64,000 bases of DNA from Butyrivibrio sp. MB2005. Its GTDB lineage: Bacteria > Bacillota > Clostridia > Lachnospirales > Lachnospiraceae. Each line of letters starts with the position of its first letter. The stretch's first letter is position 1. A program made the position numbers and the translations under genes. The stretch is from contig NZ_AUJP01000010.1 of the NCBI RefSeq assembly GCF_000424285.1, positions 162,672 through 226,671 on the forward strand, given 5' to 3'. The notes beneath the pieces were generated by a model that did not search any database, was not told the DNA's origin, and worked only from the letters and a program-made list of their open reading frames with translations. Positions 16,430 to 25,282 of this stretch are shown here, piece after piece.

Positions 16430-17589
16430 GTAATAATAATTTTTTTAAATCCATCGCCTGTATTCACTAATGAGCGTTGTTCCTGTTCCATCTTTTCTTT
16501 ATCAGGCAATGCATAGGCTGATTGAATATAAAATCTCTTTGAACCTTTGTTGCAGACAAAATCCACTTCCAACTGTTTTCGGATCTTCTTACCATTTTTG
16601 TCAACTTCATTCATCACAACAACACCAACGTCCACATTATATCCACGAACTTTTAATTCATTAAATATAATGTTTTCCATTGCATGAGTCTCCTCCACCT
16701 GTCTAAAATTAAGTCTCGCATTTCTAAGTCCCAGATCGGTAAAATAATACTTCGATGGAGTACTAATGTATTTTTTACCCTTGATGTCATATCGAATTGC
16801 ACTATCAATAAGAAATGAATCTTTAAGGTAATCTATATATTTGATTATGGTTTCTTTGCTTATAGTCTTGTTTTTAACACTTTTAAAAGTCGCAGATAAC
16901 TTGCTTGGATTCGTAAGCGATCCAATTGCTGAGGATAAAATGTTCAGAAGTTCTTCTAACTCTGCCTTATTTCGTATATTATTTTTTCCAGTAATATCAG
17001 AAATATAGGTTTCCTCAAATAGAGATTTTAAAAAATCAGATTTTTGATCAGCCGTTTCAAAGCCTAGCACAAGCGGTATCCCACCGAACAGCACATAATC
17101 ACTCCAGCCTTCCTGCTTGTCACCGTCATATACACTCATAAATTCACTATATGTTAACGGATACATATGAACTTCATCCCCACGTCCACGAAATTCAGTA
17201 ATAATATCTTTTGACAGAAACTTGGCATTACTTCCCGTTACATATACATCCACATTTTTCTTTCTTCCGAGGCTATTAAGAACTGATTCAAAATCATCGA
17301 GCATCTGAACTTCATCTAATAAAACGTAATACATTTCATTATCAGCGATTTTTTCCATCAGATATGGAAATAAAACTTCAGGATCTCGATACTTTCTATT
17401 CTCAAAAGAGTCAAATGCAATCTCAATAATATGGTTTTCATTAACTCCTTCATTTACCAGATACTCTTTAAAAATATTAAATAAAAGGTACGATTTCCCA
17501 CATCTTCGCATACCTGTTACAACCTTAATTAGTCCGTTATGTTTTTTTGAAATAAGCTTATTCAAATATATATCTCTACGTATTTCCAT
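16336..17589 (-). CDS. AAA+ ATPase with DUF4143 C-terminus
   Basis: A 417-residue ATPase of the large AAA_14/DUF4143 group. Walker A is GMRRCGKSYL (26-35), Walker B YYVLLDEVQML (about 99-109), and sensor-type residues lie in DVYVTGSNAKFLS (about 133-145). The C-terminal DUF4143 domain is a nuclease-like fold of unproven activity; EVDFVCNKG (about 342-350) could be its acidic centre. The start MEIRRDIYL at 17589 is the family's usual beginning; an upstream ATG would run into a palindrome. The role is unknown, though the family is frequent in accessory islands (known). A 39-base palindrome stands 18 bases upstream, and its last 94 bases are duplicated at 20755. Confidence 0.85.
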   Translation of the reverse strand: MEIRRDIYLNKLISKKHNGLIKVVTGMRRCGKSYLLFNIFKEYLVNEGVNENHIIEIAFDSFENRKYRDPEVLFPYLMEKIADNEMYYVLLDEVQMLDDFESVLNSLGRKKNVDVYVTGSNAKFLSKDIITEFRGRGDEVHMYPLTYSEFMSVYDGDKQEGWSDYVLFGGIPLVLGFETADQKSDFLKSLFEETYISDITGKNNIRNKAELEELLNILSSAIGSLTNPSKLSATFKSVKNKTISKETIIKYIDYLKDSFLIDSAIRYDIKGKKYISTPSKYYFTDLGLRNARLNFRQVEETHAMENIIFNELKVRGYNVDVGVVVMNEVDKNGKKIRKQLEVDFVCNKGSKRFYIQSAYALPDKEKMEQEQRSLVNTGDGFKKIIITKDAVAPLYNDEGILVMSVYDFLLNPDSMEI

Positions 17590-17607
17590 ATTGTTCCGCC
17601 CATTACT

Positions 17608-17646
17608 TATTGAACAAAAATGCGGAATCCGCATTTTTGTTCAATA
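17608..17646. promoter_or_regulatory. 39 bp perfect palindrome upstream of the DUF4143 ATPase gene
   Basis: Arms of 19 bases (17608-17626 and 17628-17646) meet at a single central A; the core is ATGCGGAATCCGCAT. A second, partial copy (GCGGATTCCGCATTTTTGTT) begins at about 17697. Two sites at this spacing ahead of a gene suggest operators for a dimeric repressor, possibly the gene product itself. Confidence 0.8.
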
Positions 17647-17969
17647 GAATTTTACATCATAGGAATAGCTTATTCAATACTCTAATCGACATTTTTGCGG
17701 ATTCCGCATTTTTGTTCGATACAGATCAAATTTTCCGACACTGTTGGGAAAATCTTAGAAGCACTATGTACTCTTCGCGCTTTTATGAGTGACTTTTTGT
17801 TTCTATACACATTTTTATGCAAAAAGACCTCGCCACATCACTGCAGCATGTTCAAAAATAATGAAAAAACATCCCACACTCTTATATACTTTTAAGGGTG
17901 TGGGATTTTTAAATTTTAATGGTATTTAGAAGATCTTTACGGACTTCTTCAAAAACTCATTTACATAAG
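17647..17969. other. Intergenic stretch between the ATPase and a chemoreceptor
   Basis: No gene seen. It holds the partial palindrome copy near 17693-17720, presumably the ATPase promoter, and the terminator at 17871-17910. Confidence 0.5.
17871..17910 (-). terminator. Bidirectional-looking terminator downstream of a chemoreceptor
   Basis: ATCCCACACTCTT pairs with AAGGGTGTGGGAT; TTTTT follows on the plus strand, and GTTTTTTC on the minus strand. It lies about 60 bases past the chemoreceptor stop. Confidence 0.8.
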
Positions 17970-20027
17970 TCAGCTTATTGTGAATCTTTCAAGGTTATTA
18001 TTGATGGTATCAACCGCGTCAGAAACAGAGGTTGCAGCGGAGGATACATTTTCAGATGATGAAGCAACGCCCTGAGCTGCAGCTGTTACTCTTTCAACGT
18101 TGTTTGCAATTTCCTGTGTGGATGCGGACTGCTCTTCAGATACTGAAGCCATGTTGGTAGCAACGTCATTGACCTTGTTCATCTGCTCGGCCATTTCTAC
18201 AAGGATATCATTGGCATCGGACAATTCCTGAGTGATCTCTTTAAAGGTTGTAGCTGCAACATTTACGGTCTCAGCACTGTTATTGATAAGAGTAGTATTG
18301 GTCTCGGATTTTTCAGAAAGCATCTGCACCTTCTGGGACATATCCTTTATAATTTCACCGATCTGGTTAGTAGCATCTGCTGAATTCTGAGCAAGTGTTC
18401 CAATCTCGGAAGCAACAACCGCAAATCCTTTTCCTGCTTCACCTGCTCTTGCTGCCTCGATGGAAGCGTTGAGTGAAAGGAGATTGGTCTGGGAGGAAAT
18501 AGAGTTGATAAGGTCAATGATCTGATTGATCTTATCGGCAGCTTCGTCAACGTTTTTAACGGCATCTGCCATATCCTTCATGGAGTCAACGATGTCGGAC
18601 ATTCCGTTTGCTACGTTAGACATATCATGCTGACCGCTTTCAGCCTTTTTAACAAGTTCATTCATAGAAGCTTCAATCTGGGCTTCCTGATCTGTAACAT
18701 TGGATACGGTCTGAGCCAGAACGGTTGCATTTTCAGCAACTTCATTTACGGCGCTGGCCATATTTTCAATGTTTTCTTTGATCTGAGTCATGCTTGCGGA
18801 CTGATTGTTAGCGGCCTCTTCCAGATTCTCTGCTGTATCCTTGGAATTCTGTGCATCACCCATAAGCTTTCCAGATACATCTTTTATCTCTGTAAGCGAT
18901 GAGCGCATACCTGTTATGAACTCTCCCATAGCTCTGTTCATGTAAGCAATTTCGTCATCACCCTTAGTGGTGATATCAACTGTAAAGTCACCGCTCGAAA
19001 TCTTTTCAATGTTTTCGGTAAGGGTTGTGACAGGTTTCTTGATCATCCTCTGAAGTACCTGAGAGATTATGATAATAACCACAACAATCGATACTAAGGA
19101 TACAATTACAAGAGCTAAAATGAGTTGATTTAATACTGCCAGAACTTCGTTCTGTTTTGCATATATAACAACTCTCCAGTCAGTACCGCTAACCTTGGAT
19201 GTTACTGAATAGATGGTCTGTCCATCTGCCTTAAATGAGTGAACAGGACCTGTGTCGCTTTCACTATCCGCGGCATCAGCACTAACAATGGCACCTATAT
19301 TGGTAATAAATGCATTGTCTGAAAGTTCGGAAACATTTTTGCCGTTTAATGAAGGATCATCTCTGTATGAAAGAATGAGTCCCTGAGGTGTAAGCAACAT
19401 CGCACCACCGGTTTCATAGAGTTTAATCTGGTTAAGACTTTCCTGAGAGCCTGACAGGAAAATATCCGCTGCAAAGCATCCCTCACGCCCGTCCTTTAAA
19501 TGAATGTGTCTGATAACTGTCGCACACAGATCACCTGTTACTGTGTCAAAATATGGGACGTCATAAAAGTAGAACCAACTGTTGTCATAGCCTAAAGACT
19601 GTGTATACCAGGGCTTTTCAGTGATGCCTTCCATCTGAAAATCAGGCTGGCTTGGATAGATGAAGGTTTCATCGTTTAGCGCAATATAAGCTCCTGTGGG
19701 AAGCATTTTATATCTGCCTACAGTTCCTATCATATATTGCATAAGCTCATCGTTGCTGTTATATTGATTCTGCTCAACAGCATCGGCAACACCATTTAGG
19801 TAATAGAATGTTGCATTAAGCTCTTTGTTTATCTCACCGGCATCACTTGAAACCTTATTAGTCAAAGTGGAGTCGATAAGATTCTTGACAAGCCCGTAGC
19901 CCATGGCAATCACGATGGTTTCGCTTACCAGAATGCTCAGCACAAGAAGCCCCACAAACAGAATGGACAACCTGACGCTTATGGCCTTTACTTTTTCTTT
20001 TTTTCCGGTTTTATCGGTTCTACTCAT
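17970..20027 (-). CDS. Methyl-accepting chemotaxis protein with dCache-type sensor
   Basis: A classic chemoreceptor of 685 residues. A first membrane span (about 18-42) is followed by a large extracellular Cache-type sensor (about 43-300) with the typical [12 protein letters not shown] and [14 protein letters not shown] stretch, a second span (about 302-326), a HAMP domain (about 327-380), and a methylation/signalling coiled-coil with the tip [20 protein letters not shown]. dCache domains usually bind amino acids, organic acids or amines (known); the ligand here is not predictable. ATG 20027 was chosen because AGGAGG lies 10 bases upstream; a TTG six bases earlier is too close. It is a single-gene unit. 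Confidence 0.93.
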   Translation of the reverse strand: MSRTDKTGKKEKVKAISVRLSILFVGLLVLSILVSETIVIAMGYGLVKNLIDSTLTNKVSSDAGEINKELNATFYYLNGVADAVEQNQYNSNDELMQYMIGTVGRYKMLPTGAYIALNDETFIYPSQPDFQMEGITEKPWYTQSLGYDNSWFYFYDVPYFDTVTGDLCATVIRHIHLKDGREGCFAADIFLSGSQESLNQIKLYETGGAMLLTPQGLILSYRDDPSLNGKNVSELSDNAFITNIGAIVSADAADSESDTGPVHSFKADGQTIYSVTSKVSGTDWRVVIYAKQNEVLAVLNQLILALVIVSLVSIVVVIIIISQVLQRMIKKPVTTLTENIEKISSGDFTVDITTKGDDEIAYMNRAMGEFITGMRSSLTEIKDVSGKLMGDAQNSKDTAENLEEAANNQSASMTQIKENIENMASAVNEVAENATVLAQTVSNVTDQEAQIEASMNELVKKAESGQHDMSNVANGMSDIVDSMKDMADAVKNVDEAADKINQIIDLINSISSQTNLLSLNASIEAARAGEAGKGFAVVASEIGTLAQNSADATNQIGEIIKDMSQKVQMLSEKSETNTTLINNSAETVNVAATTFKEITQELSDANDILVEMAEQMNKVNDVATNMASVSEEQSASTQEIANNVERVTAAAQGVASSSENVSSAATSVSDAVDTINNNLERFTIS

Positions 20028-20458
20028 GATCAAATAACCTCCTATCAGTCAATATGTGTAATGCTACTATTTAGTATAAAATACAATAGTTTACAACATA
20101 TAAATAATGTCTGTAGGAATTATTAAATATAAGTGATAATTCTATAATTTGGACATTTTATGGCATTATAAAAACCAGGCTACTATGAACCTGGCTTTTA
20201 AAAATATCATTCATATTATGATTTTGCTAATTTGGGACTCTCAACCAAAAAGTAACCTAAAATGGCATGAAATAATCCCTCATAGGATTACCCAAAAACG
20301 AGTGCCAGACGAGTGCCATTTTTTTATGAAATATATGAATCTTTAACAAGTTTTATGCGAGGTGGAATTCCCGCAAGCGAAGTATTTATGCGGTTTTAGA
20401 GAGTTTTAGAGAGTTTTATAGATTTTTATGGAGATATATGAAAAAGGCGTTCAAATAA
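20028..20458. other. Non-coding stretch with old element-end features
   Basis: No gene found. A hairpin ACCAGG/CCTGG near 20165-20195 is followed by CTTTT. Two GTGCCA boxes at 20302 and 20313 are 11 bases apart, like the arrays at 8654, 13505, 13734 and 16078. A tandem GAGTTTTA repeat (period 12) lies at about 20397-20425. The stretch stops at the CGATTCCTAG junction of repeat copy 3. Confidence 0.45.
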
Positions 20459-20640
20459 CGATTCCTAGTTTCATATTTTATATATCTCCTTCTAAAAATG
20501 CTTTATTTAAGCCATTTGTTATCTCAGCTTGTTGTACCAAGCACCACGCCGGACACCATTTATCTATTATGACATAAAAATAGTCCTGACACAGCGAATA
20601 TATATTACCATGTCAGGACGGATTTGTAAAAACATGCAGT
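20459..20640. repeat. Dispersed hairpin repeat, copy 3
   Basis: Third copy of the repeat, closest to copy 1. The hairpin arms GTCCTGACA (20583-20591) and TGTCAGGAC (20611-20619) match copy 1, and the loop keeps TATATATTACCA as in both other copies. The DNA before the CGATTCCTAG end is unrelated to that of copies 1 and 2. Confidence 0.8.
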
Positions 20641-20667
20641 AATGGACCTAGGGGACACCCCATTAGG

Positions 20668-20848
20668 ATTATATGGCTCAAAGTTCTGGTGTTTTAATCT
20701 TGTTTATATGAAACTACGCCTAGGGATGCTATTTTTTTATTCAGATACATTCATTTAGATTTCCATGCTATCTGGATTTAGAAGAAAATCATAAACACTC
20801 ATTACCAATATGCCTTCATCATTATAAAGCGGTGCCACAGCATCCTTT
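20668..20848. repeat. 180 bp duplication, copy 2
   Basis: Nearly identical to 16250-16429. It starts 28 bases past repeat copy 3 and ends where a serine-recombinase fragment begins. Confidence 0.95.
20755..20848 (-). pseudogene. 3' fragment of the DUF4143 ATPase gene
   Basis: Encodes the last 30 or so residues of the ATPase at 16336 (KDAVAPLYNDEGILVMSVYD onward to the stop). The rest of the gene is missing. It is joined in frame to an out-of-frame recombinase fragment, so the apparent 75-residue reading frame at 20755-20982 is not a real gene. Confidence 0.9.
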
Positions 20849-20978
20849 ACGATAAACGATTCTACCGCAATAAAAAGGATTGCTAAGCATTCTATTAATG
20901 TAAGCAGACTGCCATCTGGTAAGCCCTGTTGCAGTCTTTCGCCCCTCCTGCTCCATGATGTCCTGAATTTTACGAACA
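20849..20978 (-). pseudogene. Internal fragment of a large serine recombinase
   Basis: Read in the proper minus-strand frame this gives VRKIQDIMEQEGRKTATGLT followed by RWQSAYINRMLSNPFYCGRI, the recombinase domain typical of large serine integrases and transposases (known pattern GRRTATGL..W....I..IL.N..Y.G). Neither the catalytic N-terminus nor the zinc domain is present. It is cut at 20848 by the duplicated ATPase end. This is the second recombinase type seen in this hotspot. Confidence 0.75.
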
Positions 20979-20981
20979 CCA

Positions 20982-21752
20982 TTACTGCTGATTAGCCTCT
21001 ATAAGCTCTTTCAGTGTGATATGAACATTTCTGTATCGGGCTTCCGGGTTGGGCTCTTTTACTGTGGCAAACTGCAGGGCTTTTGTAGGGCAGGCCTGGA
21101 TGCATGCCATACAGTTTATGCAATTCGTGTAATTATAGTCCGGGCGATTGTTTTCCAACCGGATACATCCTCGTGGACAGATACGGCTGCAGGTACCGCA
21201 GCCGACGCAGCGTTCATCTACGCGGTAAAGCGGGAAGGAATACATTGGGCCGGCTTGTTCTTTGAAGTGCATGTAGCCATTATAAAAATCCGTTTCTTCC
21301 TTTGACGCAGCCTGAATATAGTGCTTTTCTGTATCGATGTCAGCTTTGATCAGTGCAAGATGCTCGTCAACTTTCTTTTCACCTTCGATTTGTCTCTGCT
21401 GATCCATATCAAATACTATAATTGCGTTGTCATGCATGATAATGGTATTGATATAATTCGCTTTTTTCCCGATAGATGAAAGAAATTCCTGGGTACGGCC
21501 GGCAACCCCACCGTGATGGCAGCCGTAGGTCACAACCAGATAAAAATATTCTGTTTCAAATTCTGAATCACGGATGAAATCCTTCACCATAGGCGGGATC
21601 TCAAACTCAAAAAGCGGGCAGACAATCCCGATCTTATCGGCAGTATAATGCCGGTTTGTCTTTTTCATTTCCTGGGGAATGCTGACAAGTTCCTGATCCA
21701 GCTGCTTCGCTGCATAGAGACTGTTTCCGGTTGCTGAAAAAAATAAGATCAT
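20982..21752 (-). CDS. EFR1 family ferredoxin (flavodoxin-like plus 2x 4Fe-4S)
   Basis: A 256-residue electron carrier. The N-terminus is a flavodoxin-like FMN fold starting with LFFSATGNSLYAA (phosphate-binding loop SATGNS), and the C-terminus carries two 4Fe-4S motifs, CVGCGTCSRICPRGC and CINCMACIQACP. EFR1 proteins are widespread in Clostridia and are thought to shuttle low-potential electrons (known in outline). The start is ATG 21752 behind AAGGAAATCTGAG; the upstream ATG lacks a ribosome site. It is divergent from the LysR gene at 21927, which probably controls it. Confidence 0.9.
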   Translation of the reverse strand: MILFFSATGNSLYAAKQLDQELVSIPQEMKKTNRHYTADKIGIVCPLFEFEIPPMVKDFIRDSEFETEYFYLVVTYGCHHGGVAGRTQEFLSSIGKKANYINTIIMHDNAIIVFDMDQQRQIEGEKKVDEHLALIKADIDTEKHYIQAASKEETDFYNGYMHFKEQAGPMYSFPLYRVDERCVGCGTCSRICPRGCIRLENNRPDYNYTNCINCMACIQACPTKALQFATVKEPNPEARYRNVHITLKELIEANQQ

Positions 21753-21926
21753 CTCAGATTTCCTTTCCTTTTCTTTACTTGATGAATACATTATAACTCC
21801 TCCAATGATCCATGCAAAATAACAATTTCAAATAGTCTGTCATACAAAAATCAAATTTCAGACTGGTGATAAACCGCTCACTTTGCTATACTTGTATCAC
21901 TATAGAGAAAGCATGGGGACATATGC
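21753..21926. promoter_or_regulatory. Divergent promoter region between EFR1 and LysR genes
   Basis: A 174-base intergenic region carries both start signals. LysR proteins usually bind T-N11-A sites in such a region and control the divergent gene (known). No exact operator was assigned. Confidence 0.45.
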
Positions 21927-22787
21927 ATGGATATGATAAGTCTTGAGATCTTTATGATGGCAGCAGAAGAAAGAAATATCACAAAGGCAGCGAAACTGCT
22001 GCATCTGTCTCAGCCAACAGTCTCCAGAAGGATCCAGGAACTGGAAGATGAGCTTGGCCGGCAGCTGTTCTTGAGGACGAACAGATTTGTAACTCTGACT
22101 GATGAAGGCAGGCAGTTCAGGGAAACAGCATCGGATATACTGAGAATCTACAGAAAAGCAGTTAACCGGGAAAAGGATCCGAAATTTCTAAAAGGTGATA
22201 TATACATCGGATCAGGAGAGATCCCGGCTTTTTCAAAGCTTTCGGAACAGATCCGGGACTTCCGCCGCCTGCAGCCCGGAATCTGTTTTCATATTCAGTC
22301 TGGAAATGCCGAGGAAATCCGTGAGGATGTGGAAAAAGGAGTCCTTGATCTGGGGCTGTTGACCCGATCCGTCAGTACAGAGCTCTTCGAAAGCCTGGAG
22401 TACCCGGGAAAAGCATGCTGGGGTGTTCTAGTAAAGAATGACCATCCTCTTGCATTGCGGGAACAGATCAGAGTCGAAGACCTTGAAAAGGAATCCCTGA
22501 TCATTCCGGAAAATCAGGTATATTACAGGGAATTGACCGGCTGGTTTTCCAAAAGTCCGGACATAGCCGCTGTCTATACCCTGGCACATAATGCCATCCA
22601 GCTTGTAAAGCAGGGGCTTGGCCCCATGCTGTGCTTCGAAGATCCGGACCTCCTGAGGGAAGGACTCACGTTCGTTGCGATTGCTCCCTGCAAATGGGCT
22701 ACGCCTCTGCTGATCTGGAAGAAACGAGAAGCACAGTCAGATGCAGTCAATGCATTTCTGAAATATATCGAAGAAACAATGAACTGA
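21927..22787 (+). CDS. LysR family transcriptional regulator
   Basis: A 286-residue LysR regulator. The N-terminal winged helix-turn-helix (about residues 1-60; ERNITKAAKLLHLSQPTVSR) is followed by a periplasmic-binding-like effector domain starting near GDIYIGSGE (about 91-99). Its gene faces the EFR1 ferredoxin gene, the standard arrangement for a LysR protein and its target (known). The G+C content is visibly higher than in the flanking accessory DNA. The effector cannot be told from sequence. The start is ATG 21927; an unusual lack of a strong AGGAGG suggests modest translation. Confidence 0.9.
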   Translation: MDMISLEIFMMAAEERNITKAAKLLHLSQPTVSRRIQELEDELGRQLFLRTNRFVTLTDEGRQFRETASDILRIYRKAVNREKDPKFLKGDIYIGSGEIPAFSKLSEQIRDFRRLQPGICFHIQSGNAEEIREDVEKGVLDLGLLTRSVSTELFESLEYPGKACWGVLVKNDHPLALREQIRVEDLEKESLIIPENQVYYRELTGWFSKSPDIAAVYTLAHNAIQLVKQGLGPMLCFEDPDLLREGLTFVAIAPCKWATPLLIWKKREAQSDAVNAFLKYIEETMN

Positions 22788-22818
22788 CCTGATGCAAGTC
22801 ATTTATGCATGAGAAAGA

Positions 22819-22971
22819 CTAAGGCCATTTGCCATACCTGTTACTTCTGCTGTCAGCAACAAGCTTCTGATAGCAGGGAAAGCAAAACGTTCTGCCATTA
22901 CCATAAGGACAAGGATGACTACAATTGCAAGGTGTAACTGGACCAAGCTTAGGTGCAATACTGTGTGGCAC
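22819..22971 (-). CDS. Small cysteine-rich protein, possibly broken
   Basis: A 50-codon frame that ends in PCNCSHPCPYGNGRTFCFPC and YQKLVADSRSNRYGKWP. The six cysteines (C-x-C-x3-C, then C-x2-C with FCFPCY) look like a metal-binding knuckle, and I recall similar short clostridial proteins. The only in-frame start after the upstream stop is GTG 22971, with a poor ribosome site, so the true N-terminus may be lost. A longer overlapping frame on the same strand lacks sense. It lies 60 bases past the ZIP transporter gene in the same direction. Confidence 0.4.
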   Translation of the reverse strand: MPHSIAPKLGPVTPCNCSHPCPYGNGRTFCFPCYQKLVADSRSNRYGKWP

Positions 22972-23034
22972 CCTTGAAATGCCATTTCAAATTTATCGGT
23001 TTCACAGCCAAAGTGCTGTAACCTTCATTTTCAT

Positions 23035-23811
23035 TCATCCCAAAGCCACATCAAGGGTCATCATGAGGGTAAATCCCAAAGCAAACATCAATACTCCGAT
23101 ATTTGAGTGTTCTCCCTCAGACATTTCTGGAATAAGTTCCTCTACAACCACATACATCATTGCTCCGGCTGCAAAGGAAAGCAGATAAGGCATCACCGGC
23201 ACAATCAATCCGGCAGCCAAAACTGTAAGAAGCGCTCCAAGAGGCTCAACAGCTCCTGACAAAGCACCTCCCATAAAAGCCTTGAACCTACTCTGGCCCT
23301 GAGCATGAAGAGGCATCGAAATGATAGCTCCCTCCGGGAAGTTCTGAATAGCTATACCAAGAGCCAGTGCCAGTGCACCTCCTGCCGTAACCGCAGCAGA
23401 GCCTGCACGTAGTCCGGCAAAAACCGCTCCAACTGCCATTCCTTCCGGAATATTGTGAAGAGTAACCGCAAGAACCATCATTGTTGTTTTCTTTAGGTTT
23501 GCCTTTGGTCCCTCTGCTTTCTCAGCATTCATGTGAAGGTGAGGGATCACACTATCGAGAAACAGCAGGAACAGAATACCTAACCAGAATCCTATTACCG
23601 CAGGAAGAAAAGAGAGCTTTCCCATAGATTCAGATTGTTCCAGAGCAGGAACAATAAGACTCCATATGGAGGCCGCCACCATTACTCCGCTGGCAAAGCC
23701 CGTAAGTGCACGCTGAACCTTATCATCCAGTTCTTTTTTCATAAAGAAAACTCCGGCTGAGCCCAGGGCTGTCCCGGCAAATGGGATTAGTAATCCTAAA
23801 ACCGTCTCCAT
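23035..23811 (-). CDS. ZIP family divalent-metal transporter
   Basis: A 258-residue inner-membrane transporter with eight expected spans. The two metal-site motifs of the family are present: HNIPEGMAVG (span 4) and QNFPEGAII (span 5), together with ExxPEM in the last third (VVEELIPEMSEG). ZIP proteins import zinc, iron or manganese (known). Between spans 3 and 4 is a His-containing loop (PHLHMNAEKAEG). ATG 23811 follows GGAGGGTAATCG; the upstream ATG at 23859 would put that site inside the gene. A single-gene unit. Confidence 0.9.
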   Translation of the reverse strand: METVLGLLIPFAGTALGSAGVFFMKKELDDKVQRALTGFASGVMVAASIWSLIVPALEQSESMGKLSFLPAVIGFWLGILFLLFLDSVIPHLHMNAEKAEGPKANLKKTTMMVLAVTLHNIPEGMAVGAVFAGLRAGSAAVTAGGALALALGIAIQNFPEGAIISMPLHAQGQSRFKAFMGGALSGAVEPLGALLTVLAAGLIVPVMPYLLSFAAGAMMYVVVEELIPEMSEGEHSNIGVLMFALGFTLMMTLDVALG

Positions 23812-23889
23812 TCGATTACCCTCCTTTCTCTGCACATCGATAATGAACTCTTCGATCATATGTCCGGTTACATAATCATGAAAACATAT

Positions 23890-24165
23890 CTAATACTTAA
23901 TCTGAAAACTGCTTTCATCCTCAGGTGGTATGGTCGCCTTTGTCATATCAAGCACTTCTATAAAACGTCCATCCTTTACCTTTTGAATAAACATATCTAT
24001 GGTGTCCGGATCTCCCTGAACCTCCACAGTTACAGAGCCGTTCCACTCATTTTTCACCCATCCGGTAAGTCCGTACATGGTTGCTGTGTGGTATGCGGTA
24101 TATCTAAAACCTACACCCTGCACATAACCTTTAAAATTCAGATGAGCTCTAATAATTTCTGACAT
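23890..24165 (-). CDS. acyP: Acylphosphatase
   Basis: A 91-residue acylphosphatase, which hydrolyses carboxyl-phosphate bonds such as in carbamoyl or acetyl phosphate. The active-site loop GYVQGVGFRYTAY (about 13-25) has the catalytic arginine (R22), and GLTGWVKNEWNGSV (about 32-45) has the catalytic asparagine. Length and layout are exactly those of the family. It is a free-standing gene between a metal transporter and a HAD lipoprotein. Confidence 0.95.
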   Translation of the reverse strand: MSEIIRAHLNFKGYVQGVGFRYTAYHTATMYGLTGWVKNEWNGSVTVEVQGDPDTIDMFIQKVKDGRFIEVLDMTKATIPPEDESSFQIKY

Positions 24166-24205
24166 GAATTACCGTTCCTTTGCATATTGATGTTATAGGA
24201 TAATA

Positions 24206-25282
24206 CTATGCTGCATTAGCATCAGCCTCAGGCTCCACATACTGTATGTCAGATCTTTTTATAGTATCAGGATAGATCTTAAGGAAATCATTTTTCATGG
24301 AAATCGGAACATATCCCTGCTCCCTGTAGCCTGCGGATTTTTCTTCCCAGTCTTGAGTTCCCCACTCACGAACATCATCATCTGCAACTATCATATATGC
24401 TGCTGAAGGATAGGGATTTCTGCTATCCAGCGCATAGTTCATCATACTGGTATCGCTGCCGCTGTTTCCAAAGGCCAGAACCGGATACTGTCCGATCTCA
24501 CGTTCAATCCAGATCGTCTTATTCGCGTTAAGGTTTTTCTGAATGAATTCGCCTGTAAAAACAAGCTCATCGCCATCGGCATACTTAAAGTCCATATTGG
24601 AGGAGACATCCTCGTTCCCCTTTACCTTAACCTCAAACTCTGTGCCTATCACATGGGCAGGAGATACATATTCACTGATTGGAGAATTTGCAACGATTGC
24701 CCTTGTAGTTGTGCGCTCAGTACCGCTTACCACATAAATAGTAAAACCATTGTCATAAAGGTATTTCACAACTTCCACCATCGGCAGATAAAATCCGTCA
24801 ATGTAGCGCATATTCTCAAAGCTGTCTGTCTGCTTCTGACCGAATTTCACAGCATAATCATACAGCTCCTTTACAGTCATTCCTGCGTAGGCCTTGGCAA
24901 AATTCCTAGCAAGTTCTTCTCCTGCCGTATATCCCGGCATAATCTCCGCAGCCGCTGCCTTAAGCTCATCTGAGACTCTTTCCGGATGATCTGTCAGGCA
25001 AAAGTTTATAAACATCATGGTGTCATAATAGGTATAGAAGGTCTCACAGGTTAGTGTACCGTCCATATCAAAGACAGCTATACGATCCTCCTGGGGTATA
25101 AAATTCTCAGCATCATTTTTATTCGTAACCTTTGCCACATAACTGCGAAGGCTTTCTGCTGCCTCAGAATCCGCGGACCAATATTCACCCAAAGCCTTGG
25201 TATTACTCTTTCCGCATGCGCCACAGATTAAGCAAACAGTAACCACTACGATCAATATGCTTCCAAATATTCTTTTTCTCAT
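24206..25282 (-). CDS. Secreted HAD-family hydrolase (probable lipoprotein)
   Basis: A 358-residue HAD phosphatase carried outside the membrane. The N-terminus (MRKRIFGSILIVVVTVCLIC) is a signal peptide ending in a cysteine-rich CLICGACGKS, probably a lipoprotein site though the lipobox is not canonical. The HAD core starts with VFDMDGTLTC (motif I; the two aspartates form the phospho-enzyme), and motif III/IV residues lie near VLAFGNSGSDTSMMNY. It resembles extracytoplasmic acid phosphatases of the HAD class. The start is ATG 25282 behind AAGGGGGAAC. Substrate unknown. Confidence 0.82.
   Translation of the reverse strand: MRKRIFGSILIVVVTVCLICGACGKSNTKALGEYWSADSEAAESLRSYVAKVTNKNDAENFIPQEDRIAVFDMDGTLTCETFYTYYDTMMFINFCLTDHPERVSDELKAAAAEIMPGYTAGEELARNFAKAYAGMTVKELYDYAVKFGQKQTDSFENMRYIDGFYLPMVEVVKYLYDNGFTIYVVSGTERTTTRAIVANSPISEYVSPAHVIGTEFEVKVKGNEDVSSNMDFKYADGDELVFTGEFIQKNLNANKTIWIEREIGQYPVLAFGNSGSDTSMMNYALDSRNPYPSAAYMIVADDDVREWGTQDWEEKSAGYREQGYVPISMKNDFLKIYPDTIKRSDIQYVEPEADANAA

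Noticed and set aside
8579..20640. The three hairpin repeats as a CRISPR array
   Set aside because: Copies are 5-7 kb apart, vary in length and have no spacers or cas genes.
20755..20982. A 75-residue protein-coding gene
   Set aside because: It joins a duplicated ATPase tail with a serine-recombinase fragment read in the wrong frame.
22803..22985. A 60-residue hydrophobic protein
   Set aside because: It overlaps the cysteine-rich frame in another phase, has no ribosome site and looks like a shadow.
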